Program-made: the position numbers and the translations under genes
Notes under the pieces: model-generated
What the model was told of the DNA's origin: nothing
The model's input: the letters and a program-made list of their open reading frames with translations, nothing else
Database searches by the model: none
In this document: in pieces, positions 15,732 to 22,879 of the stretch
Layout of the letters: every line of letters begins with the position of its first letter
Position numbering within the stretch: position 1 is the first letter of the stretch
Assembly (NCBI GenBank): GCA_902492275.1
Contig: CABUKW010000030.1
Coordinates: 1-23,737, forward strand
Direction: 5' to 3'
DNA length: 23,737 bases
Origin: an uncultured Peptococcaceae bacterium
GTDB lineage: Bacteria; Bacillota; Peptococcia; Peptococcales; Peptococcaceae

Positions 15732-17492
15732 TCAATTAGGAATATCCAAAGTCTTTTCCATATACTTTCTGAACTGATCATTGTACCAGAAACCTAAACG
15801 AATTCCATCTATGCCTCTTGTCATTAACACATAATAATTATTTAAAACAAAAAGCGTGAACTCATCTCTGTTTTTTTGGATTTTCATCTCTTTTTGCGTA
15901 AATATTCCATTGGTATTAAAAAAACCGTCTGGGTTTCCCTCTAACTGTCCAAGTTCATTTACCCGAATATCGTTACCAATGAGTACTCCCACTTTATTCA
16001 AATCTAAGCCTTGAACCGCAAATACGGATCCAATCTGCTCTTCGGCATCTAAATCTTTACTATTAAGCCAGTTTTCTTGCGTAGAGTTCCATTGGCGATG
16101 AATCTCGTCTTCATGCCAATGCTTTTTGTCAATATCTTTACCGTCACTTTGCGTCCAAGGTTCGACTAGCCCTGCCAATATACGGTTCATGTGTTCAGGA
16201 TTAAAATTATTATCTTCTTCAACCCAATTGATCAAATTATGTAAAGGCTGTTCGGTAAAATAACCAAAATACGCATCTTCGTCCTTATCGCGGAAAACAT
16301 CTCTATTGAAATTTGAATTGAAACTTGTAAATTCTGATTTCAATAGTCCCGTATCTTTATATAATAGATATTTTACACCATTAACATAATCATCTGAAGT
16401 ATAATTTTTTTCTTTTGATGTTTGAATTCTAAATTGTGTAGATAGAAACCTTTTCTCATACCCTTCGGTCAGATCTTTGAACATATCCCTTGTAATATTA
16501 GCTGGTCTTATCGCTTGCAATACGTCATACATAAGCACAATTTGTTTTCCCAATCGCTTTATTATTTCCAAGTGAGAGCTGCAATCTGCAAATTCCGCAA
16601 TTTTATACACTTCATTAAAGGACGGATGCTGCTTCCCATATTTTCGAGACAATTTATGGGATTCATCTACTATAATTATATCGAAGTTTTCATGGATATT
16701 TATAAACTTTGTAGGTGTCGCAATGGTTAAATTCCGCCCATTAATTCCATAAACTTTGAAAATTTCCAAAGCTGTTTTCGCCCAGTTTGGCTGTACAATC
16801 ACACCAATTCGATTATATTCATTTTCCTCTATCAAACGTGCTACCAGATGTGTCAGTAAAATAGTTTTCCCTGTTCCTGCATCTCCATTAATAACATAAT
16901 TCTTCTGAGGATGCTGGATAATTTCGTCAATTAAGGCATACTGCTCTTCAGTTAAAATTTTAATCGGACTATATTTTACCAATTCTTTTGCTCTTAATGC
17001 ATCAATGGTTTCCGTATTTACCCATTGATTAGGATAAAGTACCTTCTCCCAAAGCGGCAAAATTACTTCAGAGGTAACCCTTTCCCGACCTATATATTCA
17101 TTAACCGTACCATTTCTCTTTTTGTTAATGACTTCATCACGATCAAATTCTACTTTCCGTTTTTTATAATTACTACTGTCAGCAATAAAATAAGTAATTA
17201 ACTGAATTTCAACATCGTCAAGCGCTGATTTATTAAAATATTTTGAAAAAATAACCAGCACACTATCAAAATCAGCATTCTCAAACATTTCTTTATCTTT
17301 AGAATAGTGCTGATTATGTCTTTCTCTAAAATGTATTGTCTGTCCTATATATATCTTCTGTGTTTTTGTGCTTTTATAAATATATACAGAATTTTGGGAA
17401 TTCAACGCATCCTTTTCTATAGGTCTCAACGTCGTAAGCCCTAAAAGCTCCCCATCCCTTATACTCAATTTAATGCAGTTATATTTGGCCAT
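15732..17492 (-). CDS. GIY-YIG nuclease fused to a DUF2075-type helicase/ATPase
   Basis: The ATG at 17492 follows GTGAGG by about nine bases; a GTG at 17507 is possible but overlaps that site. The 586-residue product starts with a GIY-YIG nuclease domain (about 35-105: VYIY, IYIGQT, FRERHNQH with catalytic Arg, and Glu in DDVEIQLI). Next comes a superfamily 1 helicase-like ATPase of the DUF2075/Schlafen-3 group: Walker A GDAGTGKT (203-210), Walker B IIIVDESH (272-279), the STQFRIQ arginine motif, FAVQGLDLNKVGVLIG and the C-terminal VLMTRGIDGIRL motif. All catalytic motifs are intact. It should cleave nucleic acid in an ATP-controlled way. It is co-transcribed with a MazG-like pyrophosphohydrolase (17-base gap). 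Phage defence is inferred from architecture and context only. Confidence 0.88.
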   Translation of the reverse strand: MAKYNCIKLSIRDGELLGLTTLRPIEKDALNSQNSVYIYKSTKTQKIYIGQTIHFRERHNQHYSKDKEMFENADFDSVLVIFSKYFNKSALDDVEIQLITYFIADSSNYKKRKVEFDRDEVINKKRNGTVNEYIGRERVTSEVILPLWEKVLYPNQWVNTETIDALRAKELVKYSPIKILTEEQYALIDEIIQHPQKNYVINGDAGTGKTILLTHLVARLIEENEYNRIGVIVQPNWAKTALEIFKVYGINGRNLTIATPTKFINIHENFDIIIVDESHKLSRKYGKQHPSFNEVYKIAEFADCSSHLEIIKRLGKQIVLMYDVLQAIRPANITRDMFKDLTEGYEKRFLSTQFRIQTSKEKNYTSDDYVNGVKYLLYKDTGLLKSEFTSFNSNFNRDVFRDKDEDAYFGYFTEQPLHNLINWVEEDNNFNPEHMNRILAGLVEPWTQSDGKDIDKKHWHEDEIHRQWNSTQENWLNSKDLDAEEQIGSVFAVQGLDLNKVGVLIGNDIRVNELGQLEGNPDGFFNTNGIFTQKEMKIQKNRDEFTLFVLNNYYVLMTRGIDGIRLGFWYNDQFRKYMEKTLDIPN

Positions 17493-17509
17493 TTTATCTA
17501 GCCTCACTC

Positions 17510-17836
17510 TTATAATTTATCATATTTTGTCGAAATACCTTTCGCCTTTTCCACGGGATATTTTTTCTCTGTTTTATCCATCTTAGCATTAACGATATCA
17601 AGCAAATCAACTTCAAGAACCTGCGCCATTTGGAGGCAATAATTTGTGACATCTGCCAATTCCTCCAAAACATTTTCCCTATTAAATTCCGTGTCACTCC
17701 ACTGAAAGCATTCCAAAAGTTCACTCGCTTCTATAGATATGGATTTTGCCAGATTCGACGGTGTATGAAATTGATCCCAGTCTCTTTCTTTATTAAACCT
17801 GTCTATTCTTTCATTAAGCATATAAAATTTGTCCAT
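17510..17836 (-). CDS. MazG-like nucleotide pyrophosphohydrolase
   Basis: The 108-residue all-alpha protein matches MazG-like/RS21-C6-type NTP pyrophosphohydrolases, which cleave (d)NTPs to the monophosphate and pyrophosphate. The metal-binding motif is visible as E36-A-S-E39 followed by E59-L-A-D62 (ExxE and ExxD). FQW after the first motif and DVTNYCLQMAQ after the second are also typical. A conserved basic C-terminal end (KAKGISTKYDKL) matches small members of this family. The start follows AAAGGGG by eight bases. It is the first gene of a two-gene unit with the GIY-YIG/helicase gene, which suggests a nucleotide pool or nucleotide signal linked to the nuclease. Confidence 0.92.
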   Translation of the reverse strand: MDKFYMLNERIDRFNKERDWDQFHTPSNLAKSISIEASELLECFQWSDTEFNRENVLEELADVTNYCLQMAQVLEVDLLDIVNAKMDKTEKKYPVEKAKGISTKYDKL

Positions 17837-17875
17837 TGCACCTGCCCCTTTAACATTGAGACTATTAACATTTTA

Positions 17876-17885
17876 CATTATAGCA
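17876..17885 (-). promoter_or_regulatory. Extended -10 promoter of the MazG-like/helicase operon
   Basis: On the minus strand TGCTATAATG is a consensus TGnTATAAT element, 40 bases before the MazG-like start codon. The -35 position has only TCATGA, so the extended -10 would carry most of the recognition. Confidence 0.55.
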
Positions 17886-18285
17886 CATCTAATAGCATTT
17901 CATGATTTTTTCTCTAAAAATTTCTTAAATAATATTTTCTAGTTCAATTATTTCCGTTGCAAACAAAACTAGAACCAAATTCCACTCTTTTTTCCTGATA
18001 ATACTTAACTTCGTTATAATTTAAGTTATCTTTTTCTAAATGATGTAATAACACTATAGAGACATATCAAAATAAATTGTAAGAGATGAATAACTATGCG
18101 TAAAATCCGAGAACCCGCTTAAAATGTGGATTCTCGGATTTCAATCTGTTATTCGAACTCTAGCACAGATATTGTTTCAACATCATCTTTTCTACATATT
18201 CTCCTGTTTTCAATATCCCTAGTCCTTCCAATTTCTATCCTAAATTGCACTCTTATAAATTTTAGAGCCAAAATAGAGCCAATAT
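17886..18285. other. Gene-free AT-rich spacer with one hairpin
   Basis: No intact gene is seen here. AAATCCGAGAA (18103-18113) and TTCTCGGATTT (18131-18141) form an 11-bp hairpin with a 17-base loop and weak T runs; it may end the Fic transcript on the minus strand. A short open stretch without a start codon runs on the minus strand from about 18290 to 18149. Two copies of AGAGCCA, four bases apart, lie at 18264-18279. The rest shows nothing recognisable. Confidence 0.5.
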
Positions 18286-18374
18286 TTACTCTTCATCTGT
18301 GACATCTACACGATACACGAATAATCAAAATCCCATTCGTGCCCCAAAGCATCATTTAATATCAGTTTACTTTG
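18286..18374 (-). pseudogene. Possible decayed C-terminus of a tyrosine integrase
   Basis: Just past the second Fic gene, the minus strand reads NDALGHEWDFDYSCIV and, after a frame change, VYRVDVTDEE then stop. LGH followed about ten residues later by VY-x-x-VTDE is the layout of the C-terminal box of tyrosine integrases (LGH ... Y-x-HVTDE, ending with the catalytic Tyr). The match is short and broken by stop codons, so this is a suggestion that an integrative element once ended here. Confidence 0.3.
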
Positions 18375-19460
18375 CTAGACCAATACTTCCCATTTTCCAT
18401 ATCTCTTGCCATTCACTCTGCGGATATATCCTTTTTCCTGTAAAGATTCCATAATTCTTTTTATGGTGCTAATGGATTTTCCGGTTTCCTCTACCAGTTT
18501 TTTTTGTCTAATAGATGGATTCTTTGAAACCAGTTCCAAAACCGCTAATTCTTCCAAAGTACAGCCCAAAGTATCAAATTGAGACTTTGGAACTTTAGAA
18601 TTGATACTTTGGGAACTATCGGCATCCACATAATCAATGTGCATATATCGGTTCCTCAACTCGTAGTTGGTGTCCAAAAGCAGATTGCTAAAAAACATTT
18701 CCAAAAATTTCATGGTAGCATGAACGCCGTTTTGCAGATTATTATAATTTGCTCTTACCAATGCATTACGGAAGTACCATGAGTTTTTCTCAAAGGTATC
18801 GTTGTTTACTTTGAACCCAAATGTTTTCATATATTTAATCATAAAAACGGCTGTGGCTCTGGTGTTGCCTTCACAGAACGGATGAATTTGCCAAATGTCA
18901 GAAGCAAACTTCGCTAAATGCCTTACCGATGCTTCTATGGACAAGCCCTCATAAGAAAACTGTTTTTCTGCAGCAAAATCGTAATCCATCGTATCTTTGA
19001 TGCTATTCCAGGCTGCGTAAGTAACAGTATCGCCTTTCAGTATCCATTCCTTTTTTGTAATGTTGTACTTTCTGATCTGACCGGCATGGTCAAACACACC
19101 TTCAAACAATCTGCGGTGGATGGTCATCCATTCTACTGGGGAAAACTGGAATGTTTTTTCGCCCAACAACTTTGCGATTCTTGCGGATACAATATCTGCT
19201 TCCTTGGTATCGTTTTCAATTTCGGTACGCTCATTACGCTGTTCATAGTAGCTATGAATACGATTCTGCGCTTCGTCGATACTGATTTTCCCCTCAATAT
19301 GTTCTTTAGCGGTATCTAACAGATAAGCAGAAGTTTTTAAGCCATCTACCGCTTGCAAGCCGATCGCAGTCTGCCATGCTTCACTTTTTTCAATTTGACC
19401 AGGTTCACCCTGTTTAATATATTCTTCAAGCTCAAATTGCCAGTTCTTTTCCGCTGACAT
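18375..19460 (-). CDS. Fic domain protein with fused VbhA-like N-terminus and winged-helix tail
   Basis: The 361-residue product is a predicted Fic nucleotidyltransferase (AMPylase). The catalytic loop is H193-PFCEGNTR201; Glu replaces the usual Asp, and Thr follows Asn. Residues 28-75 (TAIGLQAVDGLKTSA, then HIEGKISIDEAQNRI) resemble VbhA-type antitoxin domains, but the inhibitory pattern S/T-xxx-E-G/N appears as L-Q-A-V-D-G, so inhibition may be weakened or changed. A C-terminal winged helix (about 300-361: IRQKKLVEETGKSISTIKRI) may bind DNA and autoregulate. GAGGTG lies five to seven bases before the ATG. The gene follows another Fic gene by 22 bases on the same strand. Confidence 0.92.
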   Translation of the reverse strand: MSAEKNWQFELEEYIKQGEPGQIEKSEAWQTAIGLQAVDGLKTSAYLLDTAKEHIEGKISIDEAQNRIHSYYEQRNERTEIENDTKEADIVSARIAKLLGEKTFQFSPVEWMTIHRRLFEGVFDHAGQIRKYNITKKEWILKGDTVTYAAWNSIKDTMDYDFAAEKQFSYEGLSIEASVRHLAKFASDIWQIHPFCEGNTRATAVFMIKYMKTFGFKVNNDTFEKNSWYFRNALVRANYNNLQNGVHATMKFLEMFFSNLLLDTNYELRNRYMHIDYVDADSSQSINSKVPKSQFDTLGCTLEELAVLELVSKNPSIRQKKLVEETGKSISTIKRIMESLQEKGYIRRVNGKRYGKWEVLV

Positions 19461-19482
19461 ATCTGCACCTCGTTTCCCTGCT

Positions 19483-20373
19483 TTAATACTGGATTCTAAA
19501 ATAATCCAGATAAGCCTTATACTTATCCTGCGCCGTCAGGCATGTATCTGTCAGATAGCCTTTTTCGTTATTCCATTCTTTCAAGCCACGGTAGTAAAAC
19601 AGCTTTAAATTATCCTCAATGATAAACGGAACGATATTATATTTCAGGCACTCTTTGAACATGAGCAATCTGCCCACTCGACCGTTACCATCCTGGAACG
19701 GATGAATCTGTTCAAACTTTACATGGAAGTCCAAAATATCCTCAAAGTTCTTTTTTTCTTTAGCATTGTATTCTTTCAACAATGCCTTCATCTTATCGGC
19801 AACTTCTTCCGGGAGGACGGTATTCATGCCGCCAACCTCATTCGGCAGCTTCTTATAATCTCCAACAGCAAACCAATCTTTTCTAGAATCGCTGGTGCCG
19901 TTCTTCAGTATTAAATGAAGTTCCTTGATGAACTTCTCGGTTAATATCATTTTCGCATTCTCAATAATCATGTCGATGCAGCGGAAATGGTTTGCTGTTT
20001 CGATCACATCGTCTACATTGAGAACTTCATTTTCCACTCCGATAGTATTGGTTTCAAATATATATCTGGTCTGATCATGGGTCAATCGGCTACCCTCGAT
20101 GTGATTTGAGTTGTATGTCAGCTCAATTTGTGTCTTATGGTAAATTCCACCGGCGTATTGATTTGCTTTTTGCTCTTTCAGAATATCCAACAACGTAATA
20201 ACCTGCTCTTTTCTTTTGTTGGTACGTTCCGGTTTCTCTGCATTTTCAGGAATGTTCCAAGTCTTGCCGGTAAGAAACGCACCGATCACACGTCCCTGGG
20301 CGCAATAATTTCTCACACTGCGCTCCGATACATCCCATTTTTTTGCTATTTCAGCAACTGAAAGGTATCGCAT
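19483..20373 (-). CDS. Fic domain protein with N-terminal helix-turn-helix and class II inhibitory motif
   Basis: The 296-residue product opens with a MerR-like/excisionase-like helix-turn-helix (YLSVAEIAKKWDVSERSVRN, residues 3-22, then GRVIGAFLTGKTWNIP). The inhibitory motif S89-N-H-I-E93-G94 lies N-terminal to the Fic core, which makes it a class II, self-inhibited Fic protein. The core motif H224-PFQDGNGR232 is canonical, so AMP transfer to hydroxyl side chains is expected when inhibition is relieved. GGAGG lies seven bases before the ATG. It is first in a two-gene unit with the second Fic gene (22-base gap). The target protein is unknown. Confidence 0.94.
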   Translation of the reverse strand: MRYLSVAEIAKKWDVSERSVRNYCAQGRVIGAFLTGKTWNIPENAEKPERTNKRKEQVITLLDILKEQKANQYAGGIYHKTQIELTYNSNHIEGSRLTHDQTRYIFETNTIGVENEVLNVDDVIETANHFRCIDMIIENAKMILTEKFIKELHLILKNGTSDSRKDWFAVGDYKKLPNEVGGMNTVLPEEVADKMKALLKEYNAKEKKNFEDILDFHVKFEQIHPFQDGNGRVGRLLMFKECLKYNIVPFIIEDNLKLFYYRGLKEWNNEKGYLTDTCLTAQDKYKAYLDYFRIQY

Positions 20374-20599
20374 CCGCTATCCTCCGTCATAAATCGAATC
20401 AATCATTACATCAATTTACTATAATAGTATGATTACCTGAATTATATATCTATAAATTTAACAATCTTTTTTGTTTTTATTTTACCATTTCTCAACAGAT
20501 AAATCTACCTTCAACATCCAGCCATTTTTTCAGGTCAAATACTCCAATCACCAAAGATAGCTGCTGATTTTTTCTTCAGCAGCTATCTATCGCCTATAA
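20374..20599. other. Upstream region of the Fic genes with a perfect hairpin
   Basis: This AT-rich stretch should contain the promoter of the Fic genes; on the minus strand TATTAT and TATAAT-like boxes occur near 20420-20450, but no -35 stands out. AGATAGCTGCTGA (20555-20567) and TCAGCAGCTATCT (20576-20588) form a perfect 13-bp hairpin with a T-rich 8-base loop. It has no U tract outside the stem and no intact gene to end, so it could be a leftover of a terminator or of an element edge. Confidence 0.5.
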
Positions 20600-20899
20600 T
20601 TTACTACACTACTTTATTCTTGCCAAAAACATATTGCATTAGAAGATTTTTATGGCTTCAAAATCAAAGAGGTCAACGGTGAGATTTGTCTTTTCTTAGA
20701 CAAATCTAGTTCATCTTCATCCTCTTTATATCGTGACTTATCCGACTGGCAAAAAGTATCTTTAAAATTAGAGAATCATGAAATTTCTAAAGAAGAATAT
20801 GACCAATGGCGCTATACATACCCTGAAATGAAAGTGCAATATCTCAAAGAACAGCTTGATCGCTGTCGTGCTGCGCAAAATACTTCTGGCGAAAACTAA
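20600..20899 (+). pseudogene. C-terminal fragment of an unidentified gene
   Basis: An open stretch of 99 codons follows a stop at 20597 and ends at TAA 20897-20899. It has no ATG until the last quarter and no ribosome binding site. The product is protein-like: EDFYGFKIKEVNGEICLFLD, a serine run, LSDWQKVSLKLENHEISKEE, and a WRYTYPEMK helix with EQLDRCR. Its base composition is more even than the flanks. It looks like the tail of a longer protein whose front has been lost, perhaps from a mobile element; I do not recognise the family. It is the only plus-strand coding trace in this part of the window. Confidence 0.45.
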
Positions 20900-20913
20900 T
20901 AAGAGAAAACAAA

Positions 20914-20947
20914 AAACCTCACTAATTCGTTAAAATCAGTAAGGTTT
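20914..20947. terminator. Bidirectional terminator-like hairpin
   Basis: AAACCT-c-ACT (20914-20923) pairs with AGT-a-AGGTTT (20938-20947) around a 14-base loop. On the minus strand the stem is followed by six T, on the plus strand by TTTCTT. It lies 14 bases past the stop of the fragment on the plus strand and would also end any transcript arriving from the right. Confidence 0.6.
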
Positions 20948-21180
20948 CTTAGATTATTGAAGTATTTATTTAATGAGTATTGTAATAACGTTGCCAAATC
21001 GTTGCCACAAAGGAATTTTAGCCCTTCAAAATCCTTATTTCATGCGTTTTTCACGTTTTACATCATCACTCAAACTCTAGACAGTCTGGTAACTTTTGCG
21101 TGTAATCATAAAATTTTCAGTGCGAAATTACACTGTTTAATACTCCTATTATTTTATGTACACCTATTACAAAACAAAAG
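20948..21180 (-). other. Gene-free decayed sequence, possible integrase tail
   Basis: No intact gene is present. On the minus strand SDDVKREKRMK ends at a TAA (21035-21037), and in another frame KDFEGLKFLCGNDLATLLQ follows. Such endings resemble C-terminal tails of Gram-positive tyrosine integrases, including the GGCAACGATTTGGCAACG tandem (two GGCAACG copies, 20990-21007). The catalytic boxes are absent. The plus-strand open frame here lacks a ribosome site and is not credible. Confidence 0.25.
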
Positions 21181-21213
21181 TAATGTCATAATAATGTCAC
21201 TGTTTTAATGTCA
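21181..21213 (+). repeat. Three direct TAATGTCA repeats
   Basis: TAATGTCA occurs at 21181-21188, 21192-21199 and 21206-21213. The spacing is irregular (11 and 14 bases start to start). They could be binding sites for one of the nearby XRE proteins or remnants of arm-type sites of an integrated element. Confidence 0.5.
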
Positions 21214-21234
21214 TTTTGGCCATAACATAATAAC

Positions 21235-21262
21235 AGCAGCAGTCCCATTTGGAACTACTGCT
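21235..21262. terminator. Stable hairpin downstream of the XRE gene
   Basis: AGCAGCAGTCCC (21235-21246) and GGAACTACTGCT (21251-21262) pair over 12 bp with two G-T pairs and a 4-base loop. ATTTT follows on the plus strand. It may be a second, backup stop next to the terminator that overlaps the XRE gene, or face traffic from the plus strand. Confidence 0.55.
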
Positions 21263-21271
21263 ATTTTAACA

Positions 21272-21311
21272 TATAAAGAAAAAGAAGCCAAACAAATTAT
21301 TTTGGCTTCTT
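21272..21311 (-). terminator. Terminator overlapping the XRE stop codon
   Basis: AAGAAGCCAAA (21282-21292) and TTTGGCTTCTT (21301-21311) form a perfect 11-bp stem with an 8-base loop holding the TAA stop of the XRE gene. On the minus strand it is followed by TTTCTTTAT. Confidence 0.85.
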
Positions 21312-21545
21312 CCCTGCTCGGCCACTTGGAACCTGCGAGTTATTTTTCGGAACCCTGACAAGAATCTCGTCCAGGTCACAACCTAATGCTTCACAAATAC
21401 TGTCAAAATGCTCTAAATTAATCCGCTCTGTCAATTCATGATAGTATTCATTGATGGTATTAGGCCGTATGCCTGTAGCGCGAGCCAGATCAGCTTGTGT
21501 CCAGCGAAGTTCGCCTAACTTCCGGGACAGTAAAATTCTAATCAT
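21297..21545 (-). CDS. Small XRE (Cro/C1-type) transcriptional regulator
   Basis: The 82-residue product is almost entirely one helix-turn-helix domain: KLGELRWTQADLARATGIRP (recognition helix around NTINEYYHE) and the typical end INLEHFDSICEALGCDLDEIL. This form, with 'NxInxyyhe' after the turn, is common in phage and plasmid accessory regions. The C-terminal tail is basic (GRAGKKPK). AAAGGAG lies eight bases before the ATG. It is 158 bases downstream of the ImmA/IrrE gene on the same strand and has room for its own promoter, so it may regulate that unit or itself. Confidence 0.93.
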   Translation of the reverse strand: MIRILLSRKLGELRWTQADLARATGIRPNTINEYYHELTERINLEHFDSICEALGCDLDEILVRVPKNNSQVPSGRAGKKPK

Positions 21546-21578
21546 ACGCTGTGCTCCTTTCTCTATAAAATAACACTA

Positions 21579-21588
21579 TTCTATAGAA
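21579..21588. promoter_or_regulatory. Palindromic candidate operator upstream of the small XRE gene
   Basis: TTCTATAGAA is a perfect 10-base palindrome 34 bases before the XRE start codon, and CTATA also recurs at 21562-21566. It lies where a Cro-like protein would autoregulate. The sequence is AT-rich, so chance occurrence is possible. Confidence 0.35.
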
Positions 21589-21703
21589 AAAGGATTAAAT
21601 TGTTAGAAAATAACGGAAACTGTAAAGAAAAATATTCGCTATAATTCTATTTTTTTGCTATTACAGGAATCTTTTTCATTATTAACGCTATACTTTGCAA
21701 CTT

Positions 21704-22879
21704 TCATCTTGGAAATTTAATTACATTTGTTTTTATATATTCTTTTCCATCAAAAAAATTTTTTTCTTCTGCAAAATAATCTTTATCTAAACAACAAATT
21801 TTACAAAGCTCCTCAGCATGAAAACCTATTTCATCTAATATTTCTTTTTTAGTTAATACATCATTATCAACTAACACATTAAATGCATCTTTTAATAACT
21901 TAGGTTTCTTGAATACTAAAATATCATCTAATGGTTCTTCTTTCCTCCATCGGCGTTTTGAAATCTGTTTATTTAATTGTGTATATCTCTCATCTGTAAT
22001 CAAATCTAAATCTAACGCCTTTCTAACCAAAGCTCCAATTGAAATTCCCCATTTGCTTTTTATGGGTATAAGTGATTCCAAACTGATTGAGTCTAATTCA
22101 TCTAAAGCAACCTCACTAGGATATAGAAATTCGCTGGCAAAGAAATTTGCTTCTGCCTCCTTCAGCTTAATATTTCTTCTCTTTAATGAGTCCTCTCTAT
22201 GCAAAATAAGATGTCCTAATTCATGAGCAAGAGTAAATCGCGCTCTTGATGCGCTTTTATAAGTCGAATTCAAAAATATGTATGGTACATCCTCATACCA
22301 ATAAGAAAAACCATCCGTTTTATCCATTAAATCTAACATTATAATTACACAACCATTCTTTTGCATAATATATGCTAAATCAGGAATTGGTTTGTCACTT
22401 AATTTCCATAAATTGCGTAAAGATTTCACAATTTCTATTATTTCCTCCTGATTAAAAGCTTCATTGACATCACATTTTATTGGAAGCATAGTTACTCTTG
22501 GCAATCGAACATATTCAGAAATATAATCCATAACATTTTCTATAATACACTCTGCTCTTTTTTCTAAAATGCGTTCTTGTGTCGCGCCAATCTTATTGCT
22601 TCTAAAATCAGGTTTTATTTGTACTACATTTTCTCTTTTTTCTTTATAAAAAAAATTAATTGGGAAATCTGTTGCCAATGAAATTTTTTTTAAGATTTCG
22701 ATTGACGGAACTCTTTTTCCCTTTTCATACAGAGAAATAGCTTGTTTTGTTATCCCTACTTTCTCTGCAAGCCCATCTAAGGTTAGCCCTTTATATTCTC
22801 TTGCATCTTTTATTCGAGAAGTAACTATATGAGGGCTTTTATCATTCCATAAAGAAATAATATCCCCCGTCCGTTCCAT
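21704..22879 (-). CDS. XRE-ImmA/IrrE metallopeptidase fusion
   Basis: The ATG at 22879 is preferred (GAGGAGG seven bases upstream); a GTG at 22882 is also possible. The 391-residue protein has an N-terminal helix-turn-helix (about 20-75: RIKDAREYKGLTLDGLAEKV, KQAISLYEKGKRVPS). An ImmA/IrrE zinc-peptidase domain (about 160-270) has HELGH at 219-223 and the downstream EAEANFFASEFLYP helix supplying the third ligand. A further 120 residues of helical C-terminal sequence follow. Family members cleave repressors or antitoxins to switch genes on. The start overlaps the stop of the preceding unknown gene (TGATG), so the two are translated together; that partner is the most likely substrate or effector. 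Confidence 0.93.
   Translation of the reverse strand: MERTGDIISLWNDKSPHIVTSRIKDAREYKGLTLDGLAEKVGITKQAISLYEKGKRVPSIEILKKISLATDFPINFFYKEKRENVVQIKPDFRSNKIGATQERILEKRAECIIENVMDYISEYVRLPRVTMLPIKCDVNEAFNQEEIIEIVKSLRNLWKLSDKPIPDLAYIMQKNGCVIIMLDLMDKTDGFSYWYEDVPYIFLNSTYKSASRARFTLAHELGHLILHREDSLKRRNIKLKEAEANFFASEFLYPSEVALDELDSISLESLIPIKSKWGISIGALVRKALDLDLITDERYTQLNKQISKRRWRKEEPLDDILVFKKPKLLKDAFNVLVDNDVLTKKEILDEIGFHAEELCKICCLDKDYFAEEKNFFDGKEYIKTNVIKFPR

Noticed and set aside
15572..15781. A 69-residue minus-strand frame overlapping the end of the helicase gene
   Set aside because: No ribosome site, runs through the terminator, and overlaps the C-terminus of a clear gene in another frame.
18145..18165. 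A GTTCGAAT-like stretch suggesting a tRNA T-loop on the minus strand
   Set aside because: No acceptor, D or anticodon arms can be folded around it; it is not a tRNA.
20957..21208. An 83-residue plus-strand frame
   Set aside because: TTG start without a ribosome site, low-complexity AT-rich translation, in a region that looks decayed.
21181..21213. CRISPR array
   Set aside because: The repeat unit is only 8 bases with 3- and 6-base gaps; no spacers or cas genes.
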